64,000 nucleotides of DNA from positions 57,010-121,009 of the forward strand of contig CAZOJT010000004.1 in the NCBI GenBank assembly GCA_964580215.1, in the 5' to 3' direction. The number at the start of each line of letters is the position of its first letter. Position 1 is the stretch's first letter. The DNA is from SM23-73-3 sp964580215. Its GTDB lineage: Bacteria > Zixibacteria > MSB-5A5 > SM1-73. Position numbers and translations under genes: made by a program. The notes under the pieces were generated by a model. The model saw only the letters and a program-made list of their open reading frames with translations, made no database searches and was not told the origin of the DNA. Below are positions 8,383-16,866 of this stretch, one piece after another.

Positions 8383-8484
8383 GGGTGGATGTTATCATCC
8401 ACCCCCGCCTTTGGGGTGAACCATGCGGTTCACACCTTTGGCGGGATCTCCGACCTGATGCCGTGGGATGATAACATCCCACGG
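8383..8484. repeat. Cluster of three strong hairpins between comF and dprA
   Basis: Hairpin 1 is 8383-8404 (9 bp stem GGGTGGATG, loop TTAT). Hairpin 2 is 8416-8433 (7 bp stem GTGAACC, loop ATGC), enclosed by CCCGCC at 8404-8409 and GGCGGG at 8440-8445. Hairpin 3 is 8461-8484 (10 bp perfect stem CCGTGGGATG, loop ATAA). The stems of hairpins 1 and 3 share GGATG. No T-run follows, so it looks like an intergenic repeat cluster rather than a terminator. Confidence 0.75.
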
Positions 8485-8560
8485 AGAGCAGGAGAAGCTA
8501 TTCAACTACATAAGCGAAGTTTAGGGACACTTGTGGTGCCTTCACCCCGAAGCAGTTATG

Positions 8561-8584
8561 TTGCGGGGTAAGGGTACCCCGCAA
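8561..8584. repeat. Perfect 10 bp hairpin just 3' of comF
   Basis: The stem TTGCGGGGTA pairs exactly with TACCCCGCAA around a four-base loop (AGGG). It begins six bases past the comF stop. No U-tract follows on the - strand, so it might stabilise the mRNA end or serve a factor-dependent terminator, but it is not a canonical intrinsic terminator. Confidence 0.6.
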
Positions 8585-8590
8585 CAACAA

Positions 8591-9265
8591 CTATTGATTG
8601 AAGGAACCGGTTGCTTTAAGATACGCAGTTTTTACCAGTACCAGAACATATATCTTGTCCGCCTTAGCCGCCCTCAGGACAGCTGAAATCTCATTTAAGG
8701 TGGCTCCAGAAGCACATACATCATCAATCAACAGTATCTTTTTCCTCTCCAGTTGTAGTGGTTTTGCAAGACGAAAAGTGTTAAAAACGTTCAACTGCTT
8801 GAGTTCTTTATCCCAGATACTCTTCTGGGGTTTGGTGAGTCTGATTCTCTTTAAAGTATCTTTTTTCCAACGGATCTTTGTTTTTTCCTCAATTCTTTCT
8901 GCTACAAAAGAGACGAGGTCAAACGATCGGCTCTTAAAGGATGGAGGAACGGTTAACATCAAATCACAGGATTTCAAAAGAATTTGACTGTTTATGAAAT
9001 CGGAAGCCAGATCAGTTAGAATCATACCAGCATGGCGATCTTGCTCATACTTGAATTTGTGCAATAGATCGCCCACCACGGTTTTTTTCCTCTTAGCACT
9101 TTCTTTTATACTGTATTCCCCCAAAGCAAAGCCGGAGTCGAAGTTGCCCAAAAGAGGAATTGGCTTTATGTCCGATAAAGATATGGTTTTAATTCCCTCT
9201 CTTGAACTGAGAACCCAGCCAAAACCGAATCTGTCTAAAAACTTTTTTACACCACCTGTTTGCAT
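8591..9265 (-). CDS. comF: ComF-family PRTase-type protein (competence-associated)
   Basis: 224 residues ending in a PRTase-type fold with the PRPP-binding motif KKILLIDDVCASGATLNE (residues ~174-191). Also seen are the family's GDLLHKFKYEQDR block (substrate-binding hood region) and LTVPPSFKSRSFDLV. ComF proteins participate in DNA uptake during natural transformation, acting with the ComFA helicase and DprA in other bacteria. The usual N-terminal zinc-ribbon with paired Cys is absent, so this is a short version. The dprA gene follows downstream on the same strand, separated by the hairpin cluster, which supports the assignment. Confidence 0.82.
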   Translation of the reverse strand: MQTGGVKKFLDRFGFGWVLSSREGIKTISLSDIKPIPLLGNFDSGFALGEYSIKESAKRKKTVVGDLLHKFKYEQDRHAGMILTDLASDFINSQILLKSCDLMLTVPPSFKSRSFDLVSFVAERIEEKTKIRWKKDTLKRIRLTKPQKSIWDKELKQLNVFNTFRLAKPLQLERKKILLIDDVCASGATLNEISAVLRAAKADKIYVLVLVKTAYLKATGSFNQ

Positions 9266-9309
9266 ATTTGTTGCTCAGAGGAGAGTAGGAAAGAATTTGT
9301 CAGAATAAA

Positions 9310-10575
9310 TTACTTATTTTCACCTGACCAAGCCAATAGACCCTTGTGGGTAAGGAGATCTAGTGCGTACAGAAGATCATCTCGGTGCTTTTGAAAATCC
9401 GCCATATATTCTTCTTTCACCGGATGAATGGGAGGAGCAACCATCCTAAGGGGGTTGACATACCTTCCATTGGCTTTCACTCGATAATCCAGGTGCGGAC
9501 CTGTGGAGGCGCCGGTGCTACCCACATATCCTATAAGGTCCTTCTGTTTTACTTTCACCCCTTTCCTGATTCCTCTGGCGAAGCGGGAAAGGTGTCCGTA
9601 GGAGGTGACAAAACCATTGGAATGCCGAATCTCCACAATTTTCCCAAAGCCTCTTTTCCAGCCGGCGAAAGTGATCACCCCGTCACCGGAAGCCACCACC
9701 GGAGTGCCCACTGGAGCGGCGTAGTCCACCCCCAGGTGCGGTTGATATCTTTTGAAGATAGGATGAAAGCGCCTGTAGGAGAATCGGGAGCTGATTCTTC
9801 GGTAATTCAAAGGAGACTTCAAAAAGGCTTTTCTTACCGACTTTCCAGCAGGTTCAAAATAACCTTTCCGTCCTTCTGGGTTTTGATACAGCACTGTCCG
9901 ATGAACCTGATTGCCCAAATTATATTCAGCCGCCAGGACGTCACCATATCTTACAAAAATTCCATCCTTATAATATTCCTCAAACATCAACCGGAAGGCG
10001 TCCCCACTTCTGGGCTCAGTCAAGAAATCTATCTCCCACTCAAAAACCTCGGTAAGTTTCATTATCAGCTCCGGACTTTTGCATCTGTCTATCATGGATT
10101 CCCATAAGGAGCTTGTTATCTCTCCCCGGAGTGATTTGACTATGCAACTGAACTGAAGAGGTTCGACCGTAGCTTTCAGCTTTCCATTTTCTCTCACCAC
10201 TTTGCATTTTTCCCGCATTCCCTTTTGATATTCGAAGAAGATTATAGAATCGGGAGTGGTTATCAGGGTATAAGAATCATCAGGCAAGGATTTTTTTAAA
10301 TCAAATTTACCTTTGAGGGCTGAAGTGAGTTGATAGATCAACCGATGGCAGAGACCTTTTCTCAAAAGGGAAAGATAAAGAGGTTCATTCTTTTCCAGCT
10401 CTCCTTGAAATATGCAAGCAAGAGGGGAAGCGCTTAAGCTTGCCTGATTGAGGTTCTCATCTGTTTTTCTTTCAAAAAGCCCGGACCATCTACCAAAAAG
10501 AGACAGAACAAAAACCAACCCTAAAAATGAAGTTATTCTTACTATTTTGTTTTTGTGGGAGAATTGGGAACTCAT
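9310..10575 (-). CDS. Membrane-anchored M23-type peptidoglycan endopeptidase (LytM domain) with altered HxH motif
   Basis: 421 residues: an N-terminal signal anchor (residues ~12-30), a middle region like those of MepM/YebA proteins (LMFEEYYKDGIFVRYGDVLAAEY), and a C-terminal LytM domain at ~268-378. Zinc ligands His280 and Asp284 are present in HLGVD, as is GHLSRFARGI. The usual HLH is HLD here (His361, Asp363): the catalytic His is kept but the third zinc ligand is Asp. Such enzymes cut cross-links in peptidoglycan, or act as inactive regulators when the zinc site is lost. The start overlaps the stop of the Memo/AMMECR1 gene by four bases. Confidence 0.88.
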   Translation of the reverse strand: MSSQFSHKNKIVRITSFLGLVFVLSLFGRWSGLFERKTDENLNQASLSASPLACIFQGELEKNEPLYLSLLRKGLCHRLIYQLTSALKGKFDLKKSLPDDSYTLITTPDSIIFFEYQKGMREKCKVVRENGKLKATVEPLQFSCIVKSLRGEITSSLWESMIDRCKSPELIMKLTEVFEWEIDFLTEPRSGDAFRLMFEEYYKDGIFVRYGDVLAAEYNLGNQVHRTVLYQNPEGRKGYFEPAGKSVRKAFLKSPLNYRRISSRFSYRRFHPIFKRYQPHLGVDYAAPVGTPVVASGDGVITFAGWKRGFGKIVEIRHSNGFVTSYGHLSRFARGIRKGVKVKQKDLIGYVGSTGASTGPHLDYRVKANGRYVNPLRMVAPPIHPVKEEYMADFQKHRDDLLYALDLLTHKGLLAWSGENK

Positions 10576-12143
10576 TTTTTCTCTTCAAACACCTCTGCTG
10601 AGAAAATGTAGATTTCTGCGTCCTTATCTTTCCAGCAGTTCTTATCATGGGTGCCCGCCTTGAAGCATATCTCGTTGAGGAAGGTGATCCGATCCCAGCC
10701 TTGTTCTGTGGCTACCTGAGGTAGGAAGACCCCTTGGTGGTATCCGCTCTTCAATACGACGCCGTGCTTTCCTATCTCAATTTCATTTATATCTTTGATT
10801 CTTTTCAGAGGAGTAAGAACGGAGATCTCCACATCCAAAAAAGGAAGCTCTTCTGGAGAAACCGGGGGAAAACGGGGATCATTCAAAGCCGCCGCTTCTG
10901 CCATGTCCTGAATGGTAATCCAAAGGGGTTTGATAGCTTCAATATAGCCGATGCACCCTCTGAGGCGACCATGTTTGTGAATGGTCACGAAAGCTCCGCG
11001 TTTTTCCTTCAAGATGGGTGAGTCGACTTCAAACTCTGGCGGCTCTTTGCCTTTGACTTTGTATTCTATGGTGGTTCGGGCAATATGCATTAAAGTTTCT
11101 TTATCCTTTTCAGAAAGGCCAACTTTGTCTCCCACCTTTTCTTTTTGTGATTTTTTCTCGCCTTCAGGTTTAGCTTGGGAACTATACATAACCGCCGCCA
11201 TATATCCTACTACTGCAGACTTGTCTCCGGTGACATCTCCGGAGTTAGCATATTTCAATACTTTGGCTTTGTCCGCTCCCAATCCTTTTGCGGCAAGCAT
11301 AGTCGCCACGATGGGACTCCCTCCGCAGGCTTCACATATTCCGGCAGAAAGATCGGTGAACAGTCCTTCCTGATCAAAGCCATTCACATGGTCTATTACG
11401 ATGTTGTCTAACTTTACCGCTTCATCATATGGATGATAATGAGAAAGGTCTGAGCTGGCTACGATTAAGGCACTCTTTCCTTTAAGTGCTTTTATCAAAG
11501 CCTCTGCTAGAGCTTCACAGGTGGCCCAGTCCTGATCGCCAATCACGATGGGAACCAGTTTGAACTTCCCTAACACCACCTGAAGAAAAGGAAGCTCAAC
11601 TTCTATAGCATGTTCCCCTCTCATTCCCATAAAACCATGCCCCCTGGTGGAAAGAAAAACCCTTTCATTTGCATCTGCAATTTTCCCCGCCAGAGTGGTA
11701 TCCACAGGAATTGTGCCTAAGGGAGTTTCAAAGGCACCACCGTTATATATTGAGGCACCCTGAAAGTAAACTATATGGCTGGGGGAGATCACCACCACTG
11801 TCTCAAAGGAGAGACCTTCCAGAAACTTAAAAGCATAAGCCGCCACCTGACCTGAATACACGTAACCGGCATGGGGTGCTATCAATCCCATAATCTTTCC
11901 CGGGATTGGCTCTTTTTTTGCTTTCTTAAAGAAATCCGATAATTGTCTGGTTAAAGTCACCGGGTCGCCGGGATAAAATTGACCTGCCACCGCGGGCTTT
12001 CTGGTCTGTCCCATTTTAAACCTTCCTTCCTTCTTGGTATCTGCCTCCGCTTCGGAATTTGATTGCTTGCCACAGTTTGATAGATAAAAAAAGATAAACA
12101 AAAATACAAAAAGAAAAAACAGAAGATTTAGATTCCTTTTCAT
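10572..12143 (-). CDS. amrB-amrA fusion: AmmeMemoRadiSam B + A fusion (Memo-like plus AMMECR1 domain), predicted lipoprotein
   Basis: 523 residues. A Memo-like domain (~50-320) shows RKPAVAGQFYPGDP, APHAGYVYSGQVAA, SPSHIVYFQGAS, IVASSDLSHYHPYDEA and a Cys in ICEACGGSP. An AMMECR1 domain follows (~345-520) with RLRGCIGYIEAIKPL and DPRFPPVSPEELP. AmmeMemoRadiSam modules also include a radical SAM partner, which is absent in this window; the biochemical role is unclear. The first 24 residues are basic, then strongly hydrophobic, then LSNC, a weak lipobox, so the fusion is probably exported and anchored. A cytosolic start at the internal Met of KMGQTRKPAV (residue ~44) is the alternative. The M23 gene is coupled by an ATGA overlap. 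Confidence 0.88.
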   Translation of the reverse strand: MKRNLNLLFFLFVFLFIFFYLSNCGKQSNSEAEADTKKEGRFKMGQTRKPAVAGQFYPGDPVTLTRQLSDFFKKAKKEPIPGKIMGLIAPHAGYVYSGQVAAYAFKFLEGLSFETVVVISPSHIVYFQGASIYNGGAFETPLGTIPVDTTLAGKIADANERVFLSTRGHGFMGMRGEHAIEVELPFLQVVLGKFKLVPIVIGDQDWATCEALAEALIKALKGKSALIVASSDLSHYHPYDEAVKLDNIVIDHVNGFDQEGLFTDLSAGICEACGGSPIVATMLAAKGLGADKAKVLKYANSGDVTGDKSAVVGYMAAVMYSSQAKPEGEKKSQKEKVGDKVGLSEKDKETLMHIARTTIEYKVKGKEPPEFEVDSPILKEKRGAFVTIHKHGRLRGCIGYIEAIKPLWITIQDMAEAAALNDPRFPPVSPEELPFLDVEISVLTPLKRIKDINEIEIGKHGVVLKSGYHQGVFLPQVATEQGWDRITFLNEICFKAGTHDKNCWKDKDAEIYIFSAEVFEEKK

Positions 12144-12195
12144 CTCTCCTCACCTCGGTTTGGCAAGGTTTATCCACAACTGCTTCCCGTAGATT

Positions 12196-12290
12196 CCCAA
12201 CAGATGAAACAGATTAAAGGATAACATTTGTTTAATCCTTTCATCTGTTGGGAGATCCCTTCATCTGTTGGGAAATCCCTTCATCTATTG
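12196..12290. repeat. GATGAA-type tandem repeat overlapping the lon stop codon, with a long hairpin
   Basis: On the - strand, about two and a half 20-base units (AACAGATGAAGGGATCTCCC and variants) begin inside the last codons of lon: AAT-AGA-TGA is the first part of unit 1. At 12196-12252 the array closes with an inverted repeat (arms CCCAACAGATGAAA and its exact complement, 14 bp, then a further partial pairing). No T-run follows. The motif is related to the arrays at 26246-26560 and 31198-31545. Confidence 0.75.
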
Positions 12291-14695
12291 GAAGCCTTTT
12301 TTCTCCGTTCTGAACCCTTTTTCTTCTGACTTTCCACCTTTCTTTTTCTATCCAGAGCTAATTTCAACACCTGATCCATAGTCTCCACGAAAACAAATTT
12401 TATATTCTTTTTTATCTCATTCGGTATCTCCACCATGTCCTTTTTATTTTCTTTTGGCAGTATCAAAGTCTCCACTCCGGCTCGATAGGCGGCTAAAGAT
12501 TTCTCCTTTAAGCCTCCTATGGGCAGAATCTCTCCTCTTAAGGTCAGTTCTCCGGTCATGGCTAATTTGGGCTTGATCGGTTTTTCGACCAAAAGAGAGG
12601 CTATGGCAGTCGCCATGGTGATTCCTGCGGAGGGACCATCTTTGGGAATGGCTCCTGCGGGGACATGGACGTGGATATCGTATTTCTCGAAGAAATCCTC
12701 TTGGATGCCTAATCTTTTGCTGGCGGAGCGGATATAAGATAATGCGGTCTGAGCCGATTCCTTCATCACCTCGCCCAGATAGCCGGTTAAAGTTAAAGAC
12801 TTTTTCCCCTTCATTTTTGTGGCTTCCACGAACATCAGATCCCCACCGGTCTGGGTCCAGGCGACTCCGGGCACCACCCCTATCTGAGGAGTCCTCTGCA
12901 CCATCTCCTGGAGGAATTTAATCGGTCCCAGAAACTTTTCTAAACTCTTTGGGGTTACCTCCACCTTCCTCTTCTTGCCGGAGGCGACCATCTTGGCAAC
13001 CTTTCTACATATGGTGGCGATCTCCCGATCTAAGTTTCTCAATCCCGCCTCCCTGGTATAATCAGTGGCCATCTTCCTTAGAGCTTTATCCTGAAACATC
13101 AGATTCTCCGGCCTGAGACCATGATTTTTCAGCTCCTTGGGGACAAGATGTTTTTTAGCTATCTGAAGTTTCTCTAAATCGGTATAACCGGGAAGCTCGA
13201 TTGTCTCCATCCGGTCTCTCAGAACCCGGGGAACAGGGTCCAATATATTGGCGGTGGTGATAAACATCACCTTGGAGAGGTCAAAGGAAACGTCCAGATA
13301 GTGATCGGAGAAGGTGTTGTTTTGTTCTGGATCCAGAACCTCCAAAAGGGCTGAGGCGGGATCGCCTCTGAAATCCTGTCCGATTTTATCCACCTCATCC
13401 AGCATGAACACTGGATTGTTGGATCCGGCACGTCTGATCCCCTGAATTATTCTTCCCGGCAGTGCACCGATATAGGTTCTTCTGTGTCCCCGAATTTCTG
13501 CCTCATCCCGCATTCCTCCCAATGATATGCGATTGAATTTCCTTCCCATAGCCCGGGCTATGGAGATTCCTAAAGAGGTTTTGCCCACTCCGGGAGGGCC
13601 CACAAAACAAAGGATCGGCCCCTTCATATCCTGCTTCAGTTTTCTGACCGCCAGATATTCCAAAATCCTTTCTTTAACTTTCTCCAGATCATAATGATCC
13701 TCATCCAAAATCTTCTTCACCTTCTTAATGTCCAGCACATCCTGGGTGCTTTTGCTCCAGGGAAGATTAACCAGCCAATCCAGATAGGTGCGGGAGACGG
13801 TGTACTCTGCCGCCGCCGGGTTCATCTTGGAAAGTCGATCCAGCTCCTTTTTGGCTGCATCTAAAGCCTCCGGAAGCATCTTGGCTTCCTTGATTTTCCT
13901 TTTGAACTCGTCCAGCTCAGCCGTCCTCTCATCTGCTTCACCCAACTCCTTTTGGATAGCCTTAAGTTGCTCGCGCAGTATATACTCTTTCTGGGTCTTG
14001 CCCAACTCGCTGGCCGCCTGAGATTGAATCCTCCGGGAAAGCTCCAGCACCTCCACCTCCCGATTGATGTGAGAGAGAACCTTCCTGAGCCTCTCATTGG
14101 TATCGAAGGTCTCCAGGAGCTGTTGTTTTTGAGCCAATTTTATGTTGAGACTTGAGGCGATCAGATCAGCCAGTCGACTGGGGTCATCGGTGTTGATGGC
14201 GCTCACCTGCAACTCCTCGGACAGATAGGGAGCTAAATCCACCACCTTCTTCAAAAGATCCAGCACATTCCGAATCAAAGCCTCTAACTCCACATTTCTT
14301 TCCACCTTCTCTTCGATAACCTCTATTTTAGCTACCGGGTAGGGATCGGTCTGAACAAAATCCTTTATCCTCACCCGGGACAATCCCTGAACCAGAAACC
14401 TGACACTGCCATCCGGGAACCGTAACATCTTCAAAATTGATGCCGCCGTGCCCACCTTATAGATGTCTTCTGTCGATGGGTGTTCCACCGCTGAGTTCTT
14501 CTGAGCAAAAAGCCCTATTATCTTTCCTTCCATCAGGCTCTCATCGATTAATCGGGCATACTTCTGCTCGGTCACCACCAAAGGAACGATAAGGTATGGA
14601 AAGACCACCGTCCCTTTGATGGGAAGAATGGAAAGCTCATCACCGATTTTTTTTACCTCTTCAACTGTTTTTTCGTTTTCTTTAATCAAATCCAT
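12281..14695 (-). CDS. lon: ATP-dependent protease Lon
   Basis: 804 residues, full length for bacterial Lon. The N-terminal substrate-binding domain starts LSILPIKGTVVFPYLIVPL, followed by the coiled-coil linker and an AAA+ module with Walker A GPPGVGKTSLG, Walker B VFMLDEVDK and sensor FITTAN. The protease domain has catalytic Ser in PKDGPSAGITMA (near residue 685) and Lys in GGLKEKSLAA. Lon degrades misfolded and regulatory proteins in the cytosol. The extreme C-terminus is a basic KRKVESQKKKGSERRKK tail whose last three codons belong to the repeat array downstream. No HrcA or sigma32-type site is evident in the 122 bases upstream. Confidence 0.97.
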   Translation of the reverse strand: MDLIKENEKTVEEVKKIGDELSILPIKGTVVFPYLIVPLVVTEQKYARLIDESLMEGKIIGLFAQKNSAVEHPSTEDIYKVGTAASILKMLRFPDGSVRFLVQGLSRVRIKDFVQTDPYPVAKIEVIEEKVERNVELEALIRNVLDLLKKVVDLAPYLSEELQVSAINTDDPSRLADLIASSLNIKLAQKQQLLETFDTNERLRKVLSHINREVEVLELSRRIQSQAASELGKTQKEYILREQLKAIQKELGEADERTAELDEFKRKIKEAKMLPEALDAAKKELDRLSKMNPAAAEYTVSRTYLDWLVNLPWSKSTQDVLDIKKVKKILDEDHYDLEKVKERILEYLAVRKLKQDMKGPILCFVGPPGVGKTSLGISIARAMGRKFNRISLGGMRDEAEIRGHRRTYIGALPGRIIQGIRRAGSNNPVFMLDEVDKIGQDFRGDPASALLEVLDPEQNNTFSDHYLDVSFDLSKVMFITTANILDPVPRVLRDRMETIELPGYTDLEKLQIAKKHLVPKELKNHGLRPENLMFQDKALRKMATDYTREAGLRNLDREIATICRKVAKMVASGKKRKVEVTPKSLEKFLGPIKFLQEMVQRTPQIGVVPGVAWTQTGGDLMFVEATKMKGKKSLTLTGYLGEVMKESAQTALSYIRSASKRLGIQEDFFEKYDIHVHVPAGAIPKDGPSAGITMATAIASLLVEKPIKPKLAMTGELTLRGEILPIGGLKEKSLAAYRAGVETLILPKENKKDMVEIPNEIKKNIKFVFVETMDQVLKLALDRKRKVESQKKKGSERRKKASNR

Positions 14696-14817
14696 TCTCT
14701 CTCCTTAAGAGATGAGGTCAAACATGCTCACCGGGAGAAAAACTTTGGTCAATCTCTATTTTGATCTCCTTTGCCTCAGAAGTTATCTGTTGTTCTTTTC
14801 AAAGGTCCTATCTAAGT

Positions 14818-16866
14818 TTATCGACCATGCTCTATCTCAATTTGAATGCTATCAATGATTCCTTTTATTCCGCCAGCATCTGGTGGCATCGACTTTAAGT
14901 ATGTCTCCAGGTATCTTTTGGCCTCCTCTTTTTTCCCCATTCGGGCGTAGCATATCCCCAAGCTCTTGTAAGCATTGATGTTACTCGGATCCAACCTTAA
15001 CGCCATCTCAAAGTATGGCACTGCTTCTTCATGTCTTCTCACCCTTCCCAGAATGTTGCCCAGATCATAGTAATAAGTCGCTCTGTTCGGCTTTAAGCTT
15101 ATGGCTTTCTTCAGTTGAGAGACCGCCTCATCGTACCGCCCCACTCGTGCCAAGGTGATGCCCAAGTCTCTATGTAGAAAGTGGATAGTGGGACGATCCG
15201 GCTCCATCTTTATGGATCGGTCTAATGCTTCTATGGCTTGATCATATCTTTTCAACCTTCTATACGCATTTCCCAACAGAGTAACATAACGTGGAATTGG
15301 ATTTATGGCAATAGCCTTTTTCCATAATTCGATAGTTTCTTCGTGTTCGCCCTTATCTCGAAAGTAACAAGCTAAATTTTCATATCCATGGGCGGCTCTT
15401 TTTACATCGGTTTTTAGCAGATACTCAAACCGGGCTATCGCTTTTACCTCGGAAGCATTGACCAATATCCAGGGCAAAGTGGAAATAAGAGAGGTGACAA
15501 ACAAAATTAGTGTCACCCGACTCAGCCATGCACCATACGGTTCATGGTTCAGCTCCAATACTTTCTCTTTCCTGAAGATATTCACCATAAGATATAATCC
15601 CAGTAAGGTAACGCCCAGACCGCTGAAGGCGAAAAGATCCCAGTCCCGGGCATATCCTAACTTGGGATCGACAAGTAAGGCAAACCCAAATGAGCACACC
15701 ATCACCCACATAAGAAATCTAACCACATTCTCTCTAAAGTTGATCGCCTTCCAGAATAAAACTAAAATCAGCACCCACAGAACTATACTAACCGGAGAGA
15801 TCAAAAGCTGGTGGTTCACAAAATCCAGCAGGTGAACTGAGGAGAAAAAAGAGTAAAAGCTCTCCCCTCCTCCAAAGGGATAGATCAAAAAAGAACCAGA
15901 GGACCCTTCCGGAGAGTAAGCTTTCAAAAGATAAAGTCCAAGCCCGATAAGAGAGATCACACAGACCAGACTCACCATATTGGCAAACTTAGCCCTTTTG
16001 GTCCTATGGATCCTGCGGACTTTTAGTTTGGCAGATTGGGGAAGTGTAGCAAAAGCCAAATAAAACAAAGAAGGCAAGACAAAAAGCGCGGAGAGATGAA
16101 AGCTGGCGGCTAAAAGGAAGAAAAAACAGGGCCACAAAAATCCACTTTTCTGTTTCAAATATCTTGCGCCGAAGAGAATATATGCAGTCATAGCTACATA
16201 CATGAAGGAGTAGCTCTCAATATATCCAAAGAACAATTGAGTTGCCCCCATGGAAACTAAGATCAGAAAGATAAATAATTTTTCTTCACCATGCTTTCCC
16301 CAGAGGTCACAGAAAAGAAGGATTAAGAATATGAGCAGTGCGCCGGCTATACAGCTCAAAACTCCATATGTGGTGTAACCGTCCAGACCGAACAGTTTGG
16401 AAACCAGAAGGTGCAGATAAAAATCAAGAGGCTCGGTAATTGAGTATAATCTTCCTAGTCCAATCTCGCCTGCACGCAGATATCCATCACCAAGCAAAGG
16501 CGTCTTGGCTCTGAGAAGCCAGAGGGGAATCAGGCTGAGCACGCTGATAGCAGAGTATATCAGATACTTATTCATCTTCTTGAATCTCTCCGCTATCCAG
16601 GCAAAGACTTCAACCAGCACCTGAGCCAAAATCTTATTTATCTTGGGGATCAGGATCAAAAGCCCGATTGCACATACGGCAATGCGGAATCCAAGTGGAA
16701 AATAGTGAAGCTGATTTATTCCCCAGAGTCTCAGGTGGGGAAAGAAGGAGGCAATCAGATGAATAAGGATCAAAAAAGCACAGGCAAGAAGAATAAGCCT
16801 TTCCATCCTCCATTTGAGAGACTCTCTGATGGAGCCTTCATTTGCATCCAAACTTTTGGAGATCAA
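14818..16866 (-). CDS. Polytopic membrane protein with C-terminal TPR repeats, paralog A (GT-C-like, TMTC-like architecture)
   Basis: 682 residues. Residues ~24-460 form roughly 11 membrane spans; ~480-670 hold about five TPR units (for example AYRRLKRYDQAIEALDRSI). Blocks shared with its two upstream neighbours include LLGDGYLRAGEI, TEPLDFYLH, FFGYIESYSFMYVA, HQLLISPV and LGYARDWDLFAF. A conserved acidic loop after an early span plus C-terminal TPRs resembles GT-C glycosyltransferases such as eukaryotic TMTC O-mannosyltransferases; this is inference from layout, and no activity is known. The start overlaps the stop of paralog B (ATGA), so ychF and the three paralogs form one transcription unit. 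Confidence 0.72.
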   Translation of the reverse strand: MISKSLDANEGSIRESLKWRMERLILLACAFLILIHLIASFFPHLRLWGINQLHYFPLGFRIAVCAIGLLILIPKINKILAQVLVEVFAWIAERFKKMNKYLIYSAISVLSLIPLWLLRAKTPLLGDGYLRAGEIGLGRLYSITEPLDFYLHLLVSKLFGLDGYTTYGVLSCIAGALLIFLILLFCDLWGKHGEEKLFIFLILVSMGATQLFFGYIESYSFMYVAMTAYILFGARYLKQKSGFLWPCFFFLLAASFHLSALFVLPSLFYLAFATLPQSAKLKVRRIHRTKRAKFANMVSLVCVISLIGLGLYLLKAYSPEGSSGSFLIYPFGGGESFYSFFSSVHLLDFVNHQLLISPVSIVLWVLILVLFWKAINFRENVVRFLMWVMVCSFGFALLVDPKLGYARDWDLFAFSGLGVTLLGLYLMVNIFRKEKVLELNHEPYGAWLSRVTLILFVTSLISTLPWILVNASEVKAIARFEYLLKTDVKRAAHGYENLACYFRDKGEHEETIELWKKAIAINPIPRYVTLLGNAYRRLKRYDQAIEALDRSIKMEPDRPTIHFLHRDLGITLARVGRYDEAVSQLKKAISLKPNRATYYYDLGNILGRVRRHEEAVPYFEMALRLDPSNINAYKSLGICYARMGKKEEAKRYLETYLKSMPPDAGGIKGIIDSIQIEIEHGR

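Noticed and set aside
14696..14817. Heat-shock operator upstream of lon
   Set aside because: No CIRCE inverted repeat and no sigma32-type -35/-10 pair could be found.
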